Positions 42,205 through 51,167 are shown, counted from the first letter of the stretch. The stretch is 64,000 nucleotides of DNA from CAZSBB01 sp964605235 (GCA_964605235.1 CAZSBB010000020.1:46887-110886); one strand, 5' to 3'. Notes: generated by a model not told the origin, from the letters alone. Made by a program: numbers and translations.

Positions 42205-43101
42205 TCACCGCGGCTGCTCGGTGAGGCGATGCCGCTGGCGGTATGCCCCGGCGCTGATGCCAAATTGCCGGCGAAACCGGCGGGCGAAGTAGTTGGGGTC
42301 CAGCCAACCCAGGCCGGCGGCGATGGCGCTGATGGGCTGATCGGTGTGCAGCAGGCTGGCGGCAGCGCGTTGCAGGCGCAGTTGTTCGAGATAGCTCAGC
42401 GGCGGCCGGCCGGTGCAGCGGGTGAAGCTGCGCGAGACATGGGCGGGACTGGCGCCCAGCCGGCGCGCCAGCTCGCCGAGCGTCCAGTCATGGGTCAGCC
42501 GATCCGACAGCAGGGCGATGCCGCGCTTCACCAGCGGGTTGGTGGTCGCCAGCGCAGCGGCCGGCGTGGCGGGGTTCGTCATCGCTTCTCCTGCCGCCTG
42601 CAACACCAACAGCAGCAGACTGACCATTCGGCAAAACTGGTCCGCACTGCTGCCCAGACGCTCCAGTTCCCCCAGCGCCTGCCGCGCCGTGCGCAATCCA
42701 GCCGGCACGAGGGTCAGATGCAGCACCTCATGCAGCGCCGGCGTGCCCGCTTCCGCCAGCAGGAACGACGCCAGCGGAGTGCGCGCCAGCACCTCATACA
42801 GATCCACCTGCACGAACTCCGGCTCCACCAAGCAGTTGAACAGCCGCACCCGCCCCGACCATTCATAAGCATGCCACGCCCCCGGCCGCACCAGCAGCAG
42901 ATGTCCCGCCGCCAGCGGACGCCGGTTGGCAAAGGTGACATGCGTGCCGCGCCCCGACAGCACCAGCACCAGTTCCACAAAGTCATGGTCATGCGGCGGG
43001 ACGTCCGTGTCCGCGTAATAGGTCCTGACCTGCACCGGCAATCCGGGAGTTCGAAAATAATGCCGCCGCGTCAGGTGACCAACGATCGGACGCCGGGCCA
43101 T
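42205..43101 (-). CDS. AraC-family transcriptional regulator
   Basis: The ATG at 43101 (AGGAA upstream) gives 298 aa. The N-terminal cupin sensor (about 25-110) includes PPHDHDFVELVLVLSGRGTH and GHLLLVRPGAWHAYEW. The C-terminal double helix-turn-helix (about 200-295) includes WTLGELARRLGASPAHVSRSF and AIAAGLGWLDPNYFARRFRRQFG, typical of XylS/AraC. It is divergent from the PhyH gene at 43230 with a 128-bp shared control region, so regulation of that gene by a small metabolite (sugar or osmolyte) is likely. Confidence 0.92.
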   Translation of the reverse strand: MARRPIVGHLTRRHYFRTPGLPVQVRTYYADTDVPPHDHDFVELVLVLSGRGTHVTFANRRPLAAGHLLLVRPGAWHAYEWSGRVRLFNCLVEPEFVQVDLYEVLARTPLASFLLAEAGTPALHEVLHLTLVPAGLRTARQALGELERLGSSADQFCRMVSLLLLVLQAAGEAMTNPATPAAALATTNPLVKRGIALLSDRLTHDWTLGELARRLGASPAHVSRSFTRCTGRPPLSYLEQLRLQRAAASLLHTDQPISAIAAGLGWLDPNYFARRFRRQFGISAGAYRQRHRLTEQPR

Positions 43102-43229
43102 GCGAGCGTTCCTGAGCATTAAGGGATCAAAATCGTGCTACTGGTTGCCAATCCAGGTCTACCGGCCGGGCATTGTAATCGTCATCATGTTCACCCGACA
43201 CAAGATTTACCTATTCTTTGGAGCCAGCC

Positions 43230-44027
43230 ATGTCCACCACCGCCGCCGCCCCCAGCGTCACCACCGCGGACCAGATTGACGCCCAGACAATTCAGTCCTA
43301 TCGGGAGCACGGCTTTGCGCGCGTGCGCAATCTGCTGACCCCCGCCGAGGTGGAGCGATATCGGGAAGCGGCGCTGGTGGCGTCACGCACTCGGCCGGAT
43401 CACCACCAGGGGGCGATCTTCACGCAGACGGTCAATGTCTGGCCGCATGATCCGGTGCTGCGGGAGCTGTCGTTGTCGACGCGCATAGGTGCGATCGCCG
43501 AGAAATTGGCGGGCGTGCCGCTGCGGATGTGGCACGATCACATTCTGATCAAGCAGCCGCACAACCAAGCCGCCACGGAGTTTCATCAGGATCAACCGTA
43601 CTGGCCGCATCGCGGCACGCTGCAGACCGTCTCGGCGTGGATCGCGTTGTGCGACGTGCCGGTGGAACGTGGCTGCATGAGTTTTCTACCTGGCTCGCAT
43701 CGGCGGACGGACCTGGGCGGGCAGCGGCTCAATGATCCGCGCAGCCTGTTCACCATCTGCCCGGAACTGGAATGGACCGAGCGGGTGACGATCCCCCTGC
43801 GGGCGGGCGACTGCACGTTTCACCATGGGCGATGTGCGCACATGGCGACCGCCAACAACACGGATGAGCCGCGGGTGGCGCATATCGTGATTCTGATGGA
43901 CCGCACCACGCGCTTCGACGGCCGCCAGCATGTGGTGACCAACCAGTTGGGTTTGCAGCCGGGTGATTTGCTGGCTGGCGAGCTGTTTCCCACGGTGGAT
44001 GAGTTTGCTGCACGCGGCGGCATGTGA
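43230..44027 (+). CDS. PhyH-type Fe(II)/2-oxoglutarate dioxygenase
   Basis: This 265-aa member of the phytanoyl-CoA dioxygenase family hydroxylates small molecules using 2-oxoglutarate and O2. The HxD iron motif is FHQDQPYW (H118, D120), and the distal His is expected in FHHGRCAHMATANNT (about 199-213), followed by the Arg of RVAHIVI. GGAG lies 6 nt before the ATG. Divergent transcription from an AraC gene suggests a catabolic substrate. An O2-dependent enzyme fits a cell that also has complex I. The substrate is not known. Confidence 0.9.
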   Translation: MSTTAAAPSVTTADQIDAQTIQSYREHGFARVRNLLTPAEVERYREAALVASRTRPDHHQGAIFTQTVNVWPHDPVLRELSLSTRIGAIAEKLAGVPLRMWHDHILIKQPHNQAATEFHQDQPYWPHRGTLQTVSAWIALCDVPVERGCMSFLPGSHRRTDLGGQRLNDPRSLFTICPELEWTERVTIPLRAGDCTFHHGRCAHMATANNTDEPRVAHIVILMDRTTRFDGRQHVVTNQLGLQPGDLLAGELFPTVDEFAARGGM

Positions 44028-44044
44028 GCTGTGGTCAGGATTCC

Positions 44045-44100
44045 GGGGGGACCGGGGACCGGGGACCGGGGGCCGGGGGCCGGGTTCCGGGGGTGGGGGG
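44045..44100 (+). repeat. G-rich tandem repeat (GGGGACC/GGGGGCC units)
   Basis: About three GGGGACC units and two GGGGGCC units, then further G-runs. At least eight runs of three or more G on one strand could form a G-quadruplex. It lies between the PhyH gene and the phosphodiesterase promoter. Confidence 0.75.
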
Positions 44101-44125
44101 CGTTCGCGTCATCAATGGGCTGGCG

Positions 44126-44131
44126 TAGAAT
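44126..44131 (+). promoter_or_regulatory. -10 box of the metallo-beta-lactamase-fold gene
   Basis: TAGAAT ending 6 nt before the ATG at 44138; leaderless arrangement that also fixes the start codon. Confidence 0.5.
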
Positions 44132-44137
44132 GCCGCC

Positions 44138-45040
44138 ATGACCATGGAACTGCTGTTTCTGGGCACCGGCACCAGCGCCGGCGTGCCGATGATCGGCTGC
44201 GACTGCGCGGTGTGCACCTCCAGCGATCCGCGCGACAACCGCACGCGCCCCAGCGTTCTGGTGTCGTATCCGCGCGCCGGCGGCGCGGGGGCGGGGGATG
44301 CCGCCGCGCCTTGCCGCTACATCATCGACACCGCGCCGGAACTGCGGCAGCAGGTGTTCCGCCAGCGTCTGCAGCGCATCGATGGGGTGCTGTTCACGCA
44401 CAGTCATGCCGACCACATTTTCGGGCTTGACGACGTGCGGCGGTTCAACGCGGTGATGCGTCAGCCGGTGGACATCTATGCCGACGCGCCCACGCTGGTC
44501 ACGCTGCGGCGGGTGTTCAGCTACATCTTTGAGAAGCACACCAATGTGAACCCGTCCTTCGTGGCGGACCTGCGCGCCAATGAGGTGGCGGTCGCCCAGC
44601 CGGTGCTGCTGCATGGCGCGGTCTGGACCCCGCTGCGGCTGCTGCACGGGCGGCTGCCGATCCTGGGTTACCGCGTGGACTATCCGCTGCCTGAGCATCC
44701 GCGCGGGCAGGTGTCGCTGGCGTACTGCACGGATGTGTCGAGCATTCCGCCCGAGACATATCCCTTGCTGGCGGAGCTGGATGTGCTGGTGATCGACGCG
44801 CTGCGCTATCGCCATCATCCCACGCATCTGACCGTGGACCAGGCGCTGCAGGAGATCGCGCAGATTCGCCCGCGCCAGGCCTACTTCACGCACATCGCCC
44901 ATGACATCTGTCATGCGGAACTGGCGGCCCAGCTGCCGGCCGGGGTGGCGCTGGCGTACGACGGTTTGCAGGTGGATGTGGCGGCGGTGGGACGGGGTCA
45001 GGCGGACAGCGCCCGCAAGGCGGCGCCGACGTCTTCCTGA
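44138..45040 (+). CDS. Metallo-beta-lactamase-fold phosphodiesterase (PhnP/RNase Z-like)
   Basis: This 300-aa protein has the early LGTGTSAGVPMIGCDCAVC segment, with Cys pairs typical of PhnP-like cyclic phosphodiesterases, and the metal motif THSHADHIFGLDD (about 87-99). YCTDVS (about 199-204) gives the next ligand, and THIAHD (about 250-255) supplies the last His. The neighbours are not phosphonate genes, so a general cyclic-phosphate or RNA/nucleotide phosphodiesterase role is likelier than C-P lyase. It overlaps the end of the convergent trpC by 43 bp. Confidence 0.85.
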   Translation: MTMELLFLGTGTSAGVPMIGCDCAVCTSSDPRDNRTRPSVLVSYPRAGGAGAGDAAAPCRYIIDTAPELRQQVFRQRLQRIDGVLFTHSHADHIFGLDDVRRFNAVMRQPVDIYADAPTLVTLRRVFSYIFEKHTNVNPSFVADLRANEVAVAQPVLLHGAVWTPLRLLHGRLPILGYRVDYPLPEHPRGQVSLAYCTDVSSIPPETYPLLAELDVLVIDALRYRHHPTHLTVDQALQEIAQIRPRQAYFTHIAHDICHAELAAQLPAGVALAYDGLQVDVAAVGRGQADSARKAAPTSS

Positions 45041-45798
45041 CGCATCAGATGCTCGCCCACCAGAATGCGATGCACCCCGGCGGCGCGCAAGCGACGGACA
45101 TCCGCGGGGGTGCGGATGCCGGACTCGCTGACCAGGCAATCGCGCAGGCGCACGCGCGGCAGCAGATCCAGCGTGTGCGCCAGGTCGGTCTTCATCGCTT
45201 TCAGATCGCGGTTGTTGATGCCCAGCAGGCTCGGCGTCGCGGGCGTGTTTTCCAGCAATTGCTGGACGGGTTCCAGATTGGCGGGGTCGTAAATTTCCAC
45301 CAGCGCCGCCATGCCCAGCGCGCCGATGAGGGTGAGCAGCTGCGCCATTTTCGCCGGGGCCAGACACTCGGCGATGAGCAGCACCGCATCGGCGCCGGCG
45401 ACGCGGGCTTCATACACCTGATACTCGTCGATGATGAAATCCTTCCGCAGCACCGGCAGTGCGATGGCGCTGCGGATGGCGGTCAGGTAGGCGAGCTTCC
45501 CCTGAAAGAAATGCTCGTCGGTCAGGCAGCTCACGGCCGCGGCGCCGGCGGCCTGGTATGCCTGGGCGATGGCGACGGGATCGAAGTCCGCGCGGATCAG
45601 CCCGGCCGAGGGGCTGGCGCGTTTGACTTCCGCCAGCACGCGCAGCGCGCCGCGCGGCTCGGTCAACGCCGCGCGGAAATCCCGCGGCGGGGGGGCCGAC
45701 GGCAGCGCCGCCTGCAGTTGCGCCAGCGGGGTCCGCGCCTGCGCTGCCGCTACCTCCGCATGCTTGTGAGTGACGATTTTGGCGAGCACATCCGTCAT
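44998..45798 (-). CDS. trpC: Indole-3-glycerol phosphate synthase
   Basis: TrpC closes the indole ring from CdRP in tryptophan synthesis. The 266-aa TIM barrel shows LAEVKRASPSAGLIR (about 55-69), CLTDEHFFQGKLAYL, VLRKDFIIDEYQVYEARVAGADAVLLI, LLGINNRDLKAMKTD and LVSESGIRTPADV, all classic. It is a stand-alone gene; no trpD, trpF or trpB is adjacent. Transcribed away from the STAS gene. Confidence 0.96.
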   Translation of the reverse strand: MTDVLAKIVTHKHAEVAAAQARTPLAQLQAALPSAPPPRDFRAALTEPRGALRVLAEVKRASPSAGLIRADFDPVAIAQAYQAAGAAAVSCLTDEHFFQGKLAYLTAIRSAIALPVLRKDFIIDEYQVYEARVAGADAVLLIAECLAPAKMAQLLTLIGALGMAALVEIYDPANLEPVQQLLENTPATPSLLGINNRDLKAMKTDLAHTLDLLPRVRLRDCLVSESGIRTPADVRRLRAAGVHRILVGEHLMRQEDVGAALRALSA

Positions 45799-45904
45799 AT
45801 CAGCGCTTTCGTTGCCGCACCGGAAGCGGCACAGAATAGCTTGCCACGCGAGCGCTGACGAGCGGCGGCAACCGCGCGGCTCTGGCGGGACGCGGGGCAG
45901 AAGG

Positions 45905-45910
45905 TATCAT
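45905..45910 (+). promoter_or_regulatory. -10 box of the STAS gene
   Basis: TATCAT ending 6 nt before the ATG at 45917, with no Shine-Dalgarno; leaderless arrangement. Confidence 0.5.
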
Positions 45911-45916
45911 CCCGGT

Positions 45917-46312
45917 ATGACCCCAACCCCCTCCGAACCGCCGCAGTGGGAGTTTCCGATCCGCCAGGTGCAGGACGCTTTCGTCCTGACCATCACCGGC
46001 CAGATCATGGAGCAGGTCGACGACGCGCTGCTGCGGGCGAGTTTCCTGGTCGAGGTGCAACAACGCCTGGAAAACCTCGCCCAGCAGATGCAGACGCCCA
46101 AGCTGGTGGTCTGCTTCGAGGATCACCGCTTCGTGACCTCCGGCGTGCTGGGCATGCTGGTGCAGGTGAACACCTGGGTCAAACGCCTGGGCGGACAACT
46201 GCATCTGGCGGGACTCGACCCTCAGGCGTCCAAGGTGTTCGCGCTGACCAAACTCGACAAACTGCTCAAAGCCTATCCCACCGTGGAGGAAGCGGTGGCG
46301 CACTTCGCCTGA
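45917..46312 (+). CDS. STAS-domain anti-sigma-factor antagonist-like protein
   Basis: This 131-aa single-domain protein reads as a STAS fold: VLTITGQIMEQVDDALLR, KLVVCFEDHRFVTSGVLGMLVQVNTWVKRLGGQLHLAGLDPQASKVFALTKLDKLLKAYPTVEEAV. The Ser in TSGVLGML is at the position phosphorylated in SpoIIAA/RsbV-type antagonists. It probably binds an anti-sigma kinase in a partner-switching pathway; no partner is encoded nearby. The longer upstream frame is ignored because a -10 box sits just before this ATG. Confidence 0.85.
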   Translation: MTPTPSEPPQWEFPIRQVQDAFVLTITGQIMEQVDDALLRASFLVEVQQRLENLAQQMQTPKLVVCFEDHRFVTSGVLGMLVQVNTWVKRLGGQLHLAGLDPQASKVFALTKLDKLLKAYPTVEEAVAHFA

Positions 46313-46346
46313 CCCCCGGATTGACCCCCGGATACACCCCCGGAAG
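46311..46346 (+). repeat. Three 12-bp tandem units after the STAS gene
   Basis: GACCCCCGGATT, GACCCCCGGATA and CACCCCCGGAAG in direct succession, starting at the stop codon of the STAS gene. Variable-number repeat candidate. Confidence 0.6.
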
Positions 46347-46511
46347 TACGCCGCGGAATCTTCCCCCCGAATCCTTCCCGATTGCATCTCGGATTGTCTC
46401 TGGAGCAACCCAAAGGAGAAGCTCACCCGGGGTTTTACGTCACAGCGCTTGGGTAAGCTTCAGCAAGCACAACGACTGTTCATCCTGACTTTGACTGCCA
46501 GTGCCTCCAAC

Positions 46512-48965
46512 ATGACCAACACCCTCAGGTGGGCAACCGCCTTTTATCATGCGCAGCGTCTGGGCGTTCAGCCCGTACATCCCGCCGCCAGCGTGGACCG
46601 GGAACTCACTGACGAAGGTTTGACCTTCACCTTCCATGCCCCGGCGCCGGCTGGAAGCACGCCTGGCGCACTGCGGGCGGTGGGCGACCCCGACCTGTAT
46701 CTGGTCGGCGATCAGGTTCGTGTTCAGCTGGCGTGGGGGTCGTCGCATGTGGACAAGCTGTACGTGCAGGCCAGCAGCGATGGCAATCGCTGTGGCGAGT
46801 ATGGCGACCGCCGGCTTCTCGATGAGCAGCAGTGGTCATGCGTTCAGTCCCGCGCTGAGCCGGGCTGGCAGGTGCGGATCACGCTGCCGTGGCATCTGTT
46901 GCCGCCGGCGGCGCGGGGGGATGTCGGCGCTTTGCAGGTGGCGTTGGTGTGGTGTTCGCCGACGGTCGGGCTGACCGCCTGGCCCACGCCGTTTGTCACC
47001 TGGAATGCCTGGCGGCTGACGGAAGCGGCGTTGCGGCTGGATACACCGGCCATGCCGCCGGAGCAACTGACCCGTAGGGCGGAAGAACTGCTCAACACGC
47101 TTGAGCACCGGCTGGGGAGCTTTCCCGACCACGTCCCGGACTTCGACGCGCGTTTCGCCTCCCTGCTCATTGAGCCGCAGTCGCCTGACGCGTTGGCGCA
47201 CACGCTGCACCGCCGCGCCGCGGCGGCGCCCGTGCGGACGTTCCTTCAGCCAGACGGCGATCCCGAGGGCGTGCCGAACCACGATCGGGCGCGGAACCTG
47301 GCGCTGCTGGAGCAGTTCGACGCCACCGGGTCCGCCGACGCCTTCTATCGCGGGGAAATGCTGGTCAATCTGGCGTCGCTTGCGCTGCACACGGGCGACG
47401 ACGCTTTGGCGCAGCAGGTGCAGCGCAGCGTGGGGCATTGGCTGCGCGCTCATCCCATCACGCGCGGGCTCCAGCCGCGCGTGCCCCGCGGCGCCGCCGG
47501 GTCGCCCACGGCGTTTCCCGACGTCTGGGCGGCGCACATCAACGGCAGTTACACCCTGGGTCTGCTGACCCGCGCGCTGTACACCCTGAGCATGCGGCAA
47601 CCGATCGACGGACATCTGCTGGCGCTGGCGCTGAAGCGCGGCTCTGAGGCGTACCGTTTCGGTCTGGACCACATTGCGAGCCATTACCACTGGAACCACA
47701 GCATCAACTGGCTCAACAAGATGGTGGAGCTCGCCACGCTGGGGCTGGAAATGCGCGACGCTCAGGAGCGCATCGCCACCTGCTGGCGCTGCATGGAAGC
47801 GGCGCTGGGCACGATGGTGCTGCCCGACGGCGTGTCGCAGGAACTGTGCGCGATGTACCACTTTGTGGCGGCGTATCGGCTGCAGGAAGCGCTGGATGCC
47901 GCGCGCGACGCGGACTTGTCGCCGCCGCGGGCTCTGCTGCAATGGGAGGCGAAGTTGCTGGAAGGGGGTTTGCTGGCGTTCCAGTTGCCCCTGGGTGTGG
48001 ATGCCGGCTTCTCCGACAGCGGCGGGTTATCACCAGAGGGCTGGGCGCGGCCGGTCCCCAACCGGGCGGCATACCTGCGCCGAGTCTGTCGGCAGTTGGA
48101 GCGACCTGACCTGCTGTATATCGTCACCGGCGGCGCGGAAGGCGATGCGACGGTGGCGCGCAGCCATGCCGCCCGATATGCCGGCGTGTATGCGGTCCGC
48201 ACCGGCTGGTCCCCGCAGGACAGCGCCCTGGTGCTCGACGCCGGCCCGCTGGGGCGCGCTCATGCACATGATGACCGCCTCAACTTCGTCTACAGCTACA
48301 AGTCCCGCTGCCTGTTGCCGGATCACACCTATCCCGGCGGCCTGGGCGCGGACGGCTGGAATGCCCGCAGCGCCGCGGCGCACAACACGGTCACGGTCGA
48401 CGGCTTCCGCTCGGATTACATCGAAGACTTCAGCAAACGCGTCAATCGCACCCGCCAGACGCTGCGTTTTGCCCAGTCGGGCCCGGTGCATGGTCTCGAA
48501 GCCCGGCATGTGCTGGAGGAATTGGCCGGCCCACGCCGCGTCGAGGTGCGCCGCCGCATCCTGACCCGGCCGGATCGTTTCATCTGGGTCATCGACACGC
48601 TGACGGGCGAAGGCCGGTGCACCAGTCACACCCGCTTCGTGTTGCCGGCGGGGGCGGTGCAGGTCAGCGGCAGCGCGTTCGCCACGCAATTCGGCGACAT
48701 CGATCTGGCGGGGCGTTCACTGGATGGGCTGACCTTGCAGATGCACACGCCCGACTGGCCGCCGGAAGCCCAGGGTCGCCCGGTGCTGGATTTTGTGGAT
48801 GCCGATCACGCTTTGCCGCGGACGCACAGCTTTCTGCTCGTTCCGTTTGAACAGGGTCGCTGCATGTGGCCCGAGGTGACGGCACAGGTGGAAGACGAGG
48901 CTGCGGTGCTGGAATTACGCTGGCCCGATGGTCAGGTCGAGCAAGCGGTCTGGCCGGTGGCTTGA
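46512..48965 (+). CDS. Heparinase II/III-family polysaccharide lyase-like protein
   Basis: This protein of about 817 aa has an N-terminal beta-rich part (about 1-160) resembling CBM9/DOMON-type sugar-binding domains (DPDLYLVGDQVRVQLAW, WQVRITLPWHLL). An alpha-toroid lyase domain follows (about 190-520) with HYHWNHSINWLNKMVELATLGLE and GVSQELCAMYHFVAAYR. The Hepar_II_III beta-sandwich (about 560-800) has RAHAHDDRLNFVYSYKSR, the usual His-x-His-Asp context. The family eliminates uronic-acid polysaccharides. No signal peptide is visible, so it may work on imported oligomers. The first in-frame ATG (46512) was chosen; a TTG at 46449 is possible. Confidence 0.82.
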   Translation: MTNTLRWATAFYHAQRLGVQPVHPAASVDRELTDEGLTFTFHAPAPAGSTPGALRAVGDPDLYLVGDQVRVQLAWGSSHVDKLYVQASSDGNRCGEYGDRRLLDEQQWSCVQSRAEPGWQVRITLPWHLLPPAARGDVGALQVALVWCSPTVGLTAWPTPFVTWNAWRLTEAALRLDTPAMPPEQLTRRAEELLNTLEHRLGSFPDHVPDFDARFASLLIEPQSPDALAHTLHRRAAAAPVRTFLQPDGDPEGVPNHDRARNLALLEQFDATGSADAFYRGEMLVNLASLALHTGDDALAQQVQRSVGHWLRAHPITRGLQPRVPRGAAGSPTAFPDVWAAHINGSYTLGLLTRALYTLSMRQPIDGHLLALALKRGSEAYRFGLDHIASHYHWNHSINWLNKMVELATLGLEMRDAQERIATCWRCMEAALGTMVLPDGVSQELCAMYHFVAAYRLQEALDAARDADLSPPRALLQWEAKLLEGGLLAFQLPLGVDAGFSDSGGLSPEGWARPVPNRAAYLRRVCRQLERPDLLYIVTGGAEGDATVARSHAARYAGVYAVRTGWSPQDSALVLDAGPLGRAHAHDDRLNFVYSYKSRCLLPDHTYPGGLGADGWNARSAAAHNTVTVDGFRSDYIEDFSKRVNRTRQTLRFAQSGPVHGLEARHVLEELAGPRRVEVRRRILTRPDRFIWVIDTLTGEGRCTSHTRFVLPAGAVQVSGSAFATQFGDIDLAGRSLDGLTLQMHTPDWPPEAQGRPVLDFVDADHALPRTHSFLLVPFEQGRCMWPEVTAQVEDEAAVLELRWPDGQVEQAVWPVA

Positions 48966-48999
48966 TTACCGCTGCCCGCGCGTGGCGGCGCGGCGGGTG

Positions 49000-49944
49000 C
49001 TAGCGCTGATCCACCAGCAAGGGAAAACCCGCGGCATGGAGTGTTTGTCGCGCCTGCAGGTTCGCCGCGGTGACCAGCCGGCGGTGTTCCGCCAGCGCGC
49101 TGTCGCCCTGTTGCAGGCGCATCGGGGTCGATAATTCCAGCATCACGTGGCCGGCGAAAACCGGGGCGCCAGTGCAGCGCCACAATTGCGACCAGTCAAA
49201 TGTGCCGGCGCCCGGCGGCAGGTGTTGATCGGTCAGGCCGTCGTTGTCCGACAAATGCAGATGCACGATTCGGCCGGCAAAGCGTTCGAGCACCGACGCC
49301 AGCGTGTGTTCAGGGCGGACCTGGTAGTGGCCGGTGTCGAAGCATAACCCGAGGTTGGGTCGGTCGAGCCGGCCGAGCAGTTCCGTCAGGTACCGGAAAC
49401 TGTTGGCGGGCACATTTTCGATCGCCAGTGCCGTGGGAGAATCCGCCAGCGCGTCGCTCAGCCGCAGGGCGACTTCGGTGTCGCGCGTCAGCGCCTGCCG
49501 GGCGATGTCCGTGACATGCAGATGACTGTGGAAGGTGGGATGCACCACCATCGCCCGCGCCCCCACGGCCGCGCTCGCCCGGGCATGCCGCGCCAGTCGG
49601 GTGATCGCAGCCGGCAGGTCGGCGTCGAGGGTGGGGAAGTAGGGCCCGTGCACGGAGATCGGCTCAAGGCCCAGTTCCCGCAGGGCGGCGCCCATTTCGC
49701 GCCAGAAGCTCAAACCCAGCTCGTCCAGAAATGGCTCGCAATGGGCGATGACCAGTTCGACATCATCGAAACCCGCATCCCGCAGCAGCTTCGCCTCCGC
49801 CAGCATGACCTGGGCGATGTTGGTGCGGTCAGGCTGATCGACATGGGCGTGCCAGTTGACATTGACCCCCAGCCGCCAGGTGGTGTCGGCGTGAGGGGGA
49901 GGCTCAGGGGTCGGTGCCCGGCGTTGGTCAGGGGAGGGGGCCAT
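49000..49944 (-). CDS. Sugar phosphate isomerase/epimerase-like TIM barrel
   Basis: This 314-aa protein (ATG at 49944) is of the xylose-isomerase/AP-endonuclease-2 fold. Metal- and substrate-site segments are visible: RLGVNVNWHAHVD, DDVELVIAHCEPFLDELG, ISVHGPYFPTLDADL, VVHPTFHSHLH, LAIENVPANSFRYL, LGLCFDTGHY and IVHLHLSDNDGLTDQHLPPGAGTFDW. Such proteins isomerise or epimerise keto-sugars or act on inositol derivatives. It is divergent from the LacI gene and may be under its control. Confidence 0.85.
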   Translation of the reverse strand: MAPSPDQRRAPTPEPPPHADTTWRLGVNVNWHAHVDQPDRTNIAQVMLAEAKLLRDAGFDDVELVIAHCEPFLDELGLSFWREMGAALRELGLEPISVHGPYFPTLDADLPAAITRLARHARASAAVGARAMVVHPTFHSHLHVTDIARQALTRDTEVALRLSDALADSPTALAIENVPANSFRYLTELLGRLDRPNLGLCFDTGHYQVRPEHTLASVLERFAGRIVHLHLSDNDGLTDQHLPPGAGTFDWSQLWRCTGAPVFAGHVMLELSTPMRLQQGDSALAEHRRLVTAANLQARQTLHAAGFPLLVDQR

Positions 49945-50016
49945 GGCGTGCCCATCATGACAGAAAAACGCAAAATAGTCTTGACTTCGCGGTTTCCGCG
50001 GGGACAATCATGGTAA

Positions 50017-50044
50017 TTGCACGATAAATTAAACGTTTTATAAT
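50017..50044 (+). promoter_or_regulatory. lacI-type gene promoter with embedded operator
   Basis: TTGCAC (50017-50022), a 16-nt spacer and a perfect TATAAT (50039-50044). The spacer contains AAACGTTT (50031-50038), the CG-centred palindrome typical of LacI-family sites. Confidence 0.7.
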
Positions 50045-50071
50045 CGTTCGTAAAGCCTTTATTAATCGTTC
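50042..50071 (+). promoter_or_regulatory. Two AATCGTTC direct repeats, LacI-type half sites
   Basis: AATCGTTC at 50042-50049 and 50064-50071, 22 bp apart (about two helical turns), just downstream of the TATAAT box. Together with AAACGTTT they make an autoregulatory region probable. Confidence 0.5.
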
Positions 50072-50111
50072 TGATTGTAATATTGAACGTGCGATAGAAA
50101 GCAGGTTCCCC

Positions 50112-51167
50112 ATGACGGTCAGCATCCGCGACATTGCCCGGTATGTGGGGGTTTCGCATCAGGTGGTCAGCAAAGTGCTCAATGGTGGTCGTAGTACGGT
50201 AGGCGCCAGCGCCGAGACGCGGCGACGGATTAATCAGGCCGCCCAGGTGCTGGGGTACCGTCCCAATGCCGCCGGTCAGGCATTGCGGCAGGGGACCGCG
50301 CACAGCGTCGGGGTGCTGATGAGCGGACCCGGCGAGACGCACCTGCCGCAGAATCTGCTCGAAGCGATCGGTCGGACCCTCGCCGAAGGGGGGTATACTT
50401 GTTCCGTGGTCTACTCCGCTTCCCTGGATCTGGATCATCTGCTGCAAAATCCGCTGTTGCGTTCGCGAAAAGTGGACGCCTTGCTGGCGTCGGTGCCGGC
50501 GGGCTTGTCCCCGACTCTGGGGAGCCTTAGTCAGGAATTGCAGATTCCCATTCTCTGGTTGGATGAATGGCTCAGCCACGATGCGGTGCATGTGGATGAA
50601 GCCGATGCCACGGAGCAATTGGTTGAACATTTGGCGCAGCTTGGTCGCCGGCGGATTCTCTTTCTGGACTACAGCGTGGGGCGCGACGGCGTTCCGTTCC
50701 TGGATGAACGGCGGCGCGGCTTCCATGAGTCGATCATGCAGTTGGGCTTGCAGGGGCGGATGTGGAAGAAAGGCCCAGTCCCGCGCGAAGATCGTTTTGC
50801 CGCCACCGCCGCGTGGCTGGGACAGGACGATCGGCCGGACGCGGTGATCTGCACCTCGCTCTCGGCGGCGCAGGCGGTGCTGGGCACCGCCCTGCACATG
50901 GGCGTGCGCGTGCCGCATGATCTGGCGATCGCTTCCTACTCCGGCGGCAACGAGCACCGCGCCACCGTGCCGGGCATCACCAGCGTGATTCGCCCCAACA
51001 GTGATTTCGGCGTCGCCGCCGCCCGCATGGCGATGCAACGCGCCAAGCAACCCCATCAACCCATCGAAGCCGAGAGTCTGCGCTTCACCCTCGACATCTG
51101 CGGCAGCACCGATCCGCAATTCGCCCCCGCCCGGACCGCAGTCCAGGCGCGCCTGAGTTGGCCTTGA
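50112..51167 (+). CDS. LacI-family transcriptional regulator
   Basis: This 351-aa protein has the N-terminal LacI helix-turn-helix SIRDIARYVGVSHQVVSKVLNGG (4-26), the hinge RPNAAGQALRQG, and a periplasmic-binding-protein-like effector domain (about 62-345) with VDALLASVP, ILWLDEW, RRILFLDYS and PHDLAIASYSG. It probably represses the adjacent sugar genes until an oligosaccharide or uronate is bound. CG-centred palindromes in its own promoter fit autoregulation. It is followed by a pseudopilin and a large glycosidase-like protein on the same strand (17-bp and 8-bp gaps), so it may head the operon. Confidence 0.93.
   Translation: MTVSIRDIARYVGVSHQVVSKVLNGGRSTVGASAETRRRINQAAQVLGYRPNAAGQALRQGTAHSVGVLMSGPGETHLPQNLLEAIGRTLAEGGYTCSVVYSASLDLDHLLQNPLLRSRKVDALLASVPAGLSPTLGSLSQELQIPILWLDEWLSHDAVHVDEADATEQLVEHLAQLGRRRILFLDYSVGRDGVPFLDERRRGFHESIMQLGLQGRMWKKGPVPREDRFAATAAWLGQDDRPDAVICTSLSAAQAVLGTALHMGVRVPHDLAIASYSGGNEHRATVPGITSVIRPNSDFGVAAARMAMQRAKQPHQPIEAESLRFTLDICGSTDPQFAPARTAVQARLSWP

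Noticed and set aside
43170..43217. Promoter pair in the araC-phyH gap
   Set aside because: A TATTCT lies at 43212-43217 but no acceptable -35 was found, so no promoter is listed.
44045..44100. CRISPR-like array
   Set aside because: Units are 7 bp without spacers; this is a simple G-rich tandem repeat.
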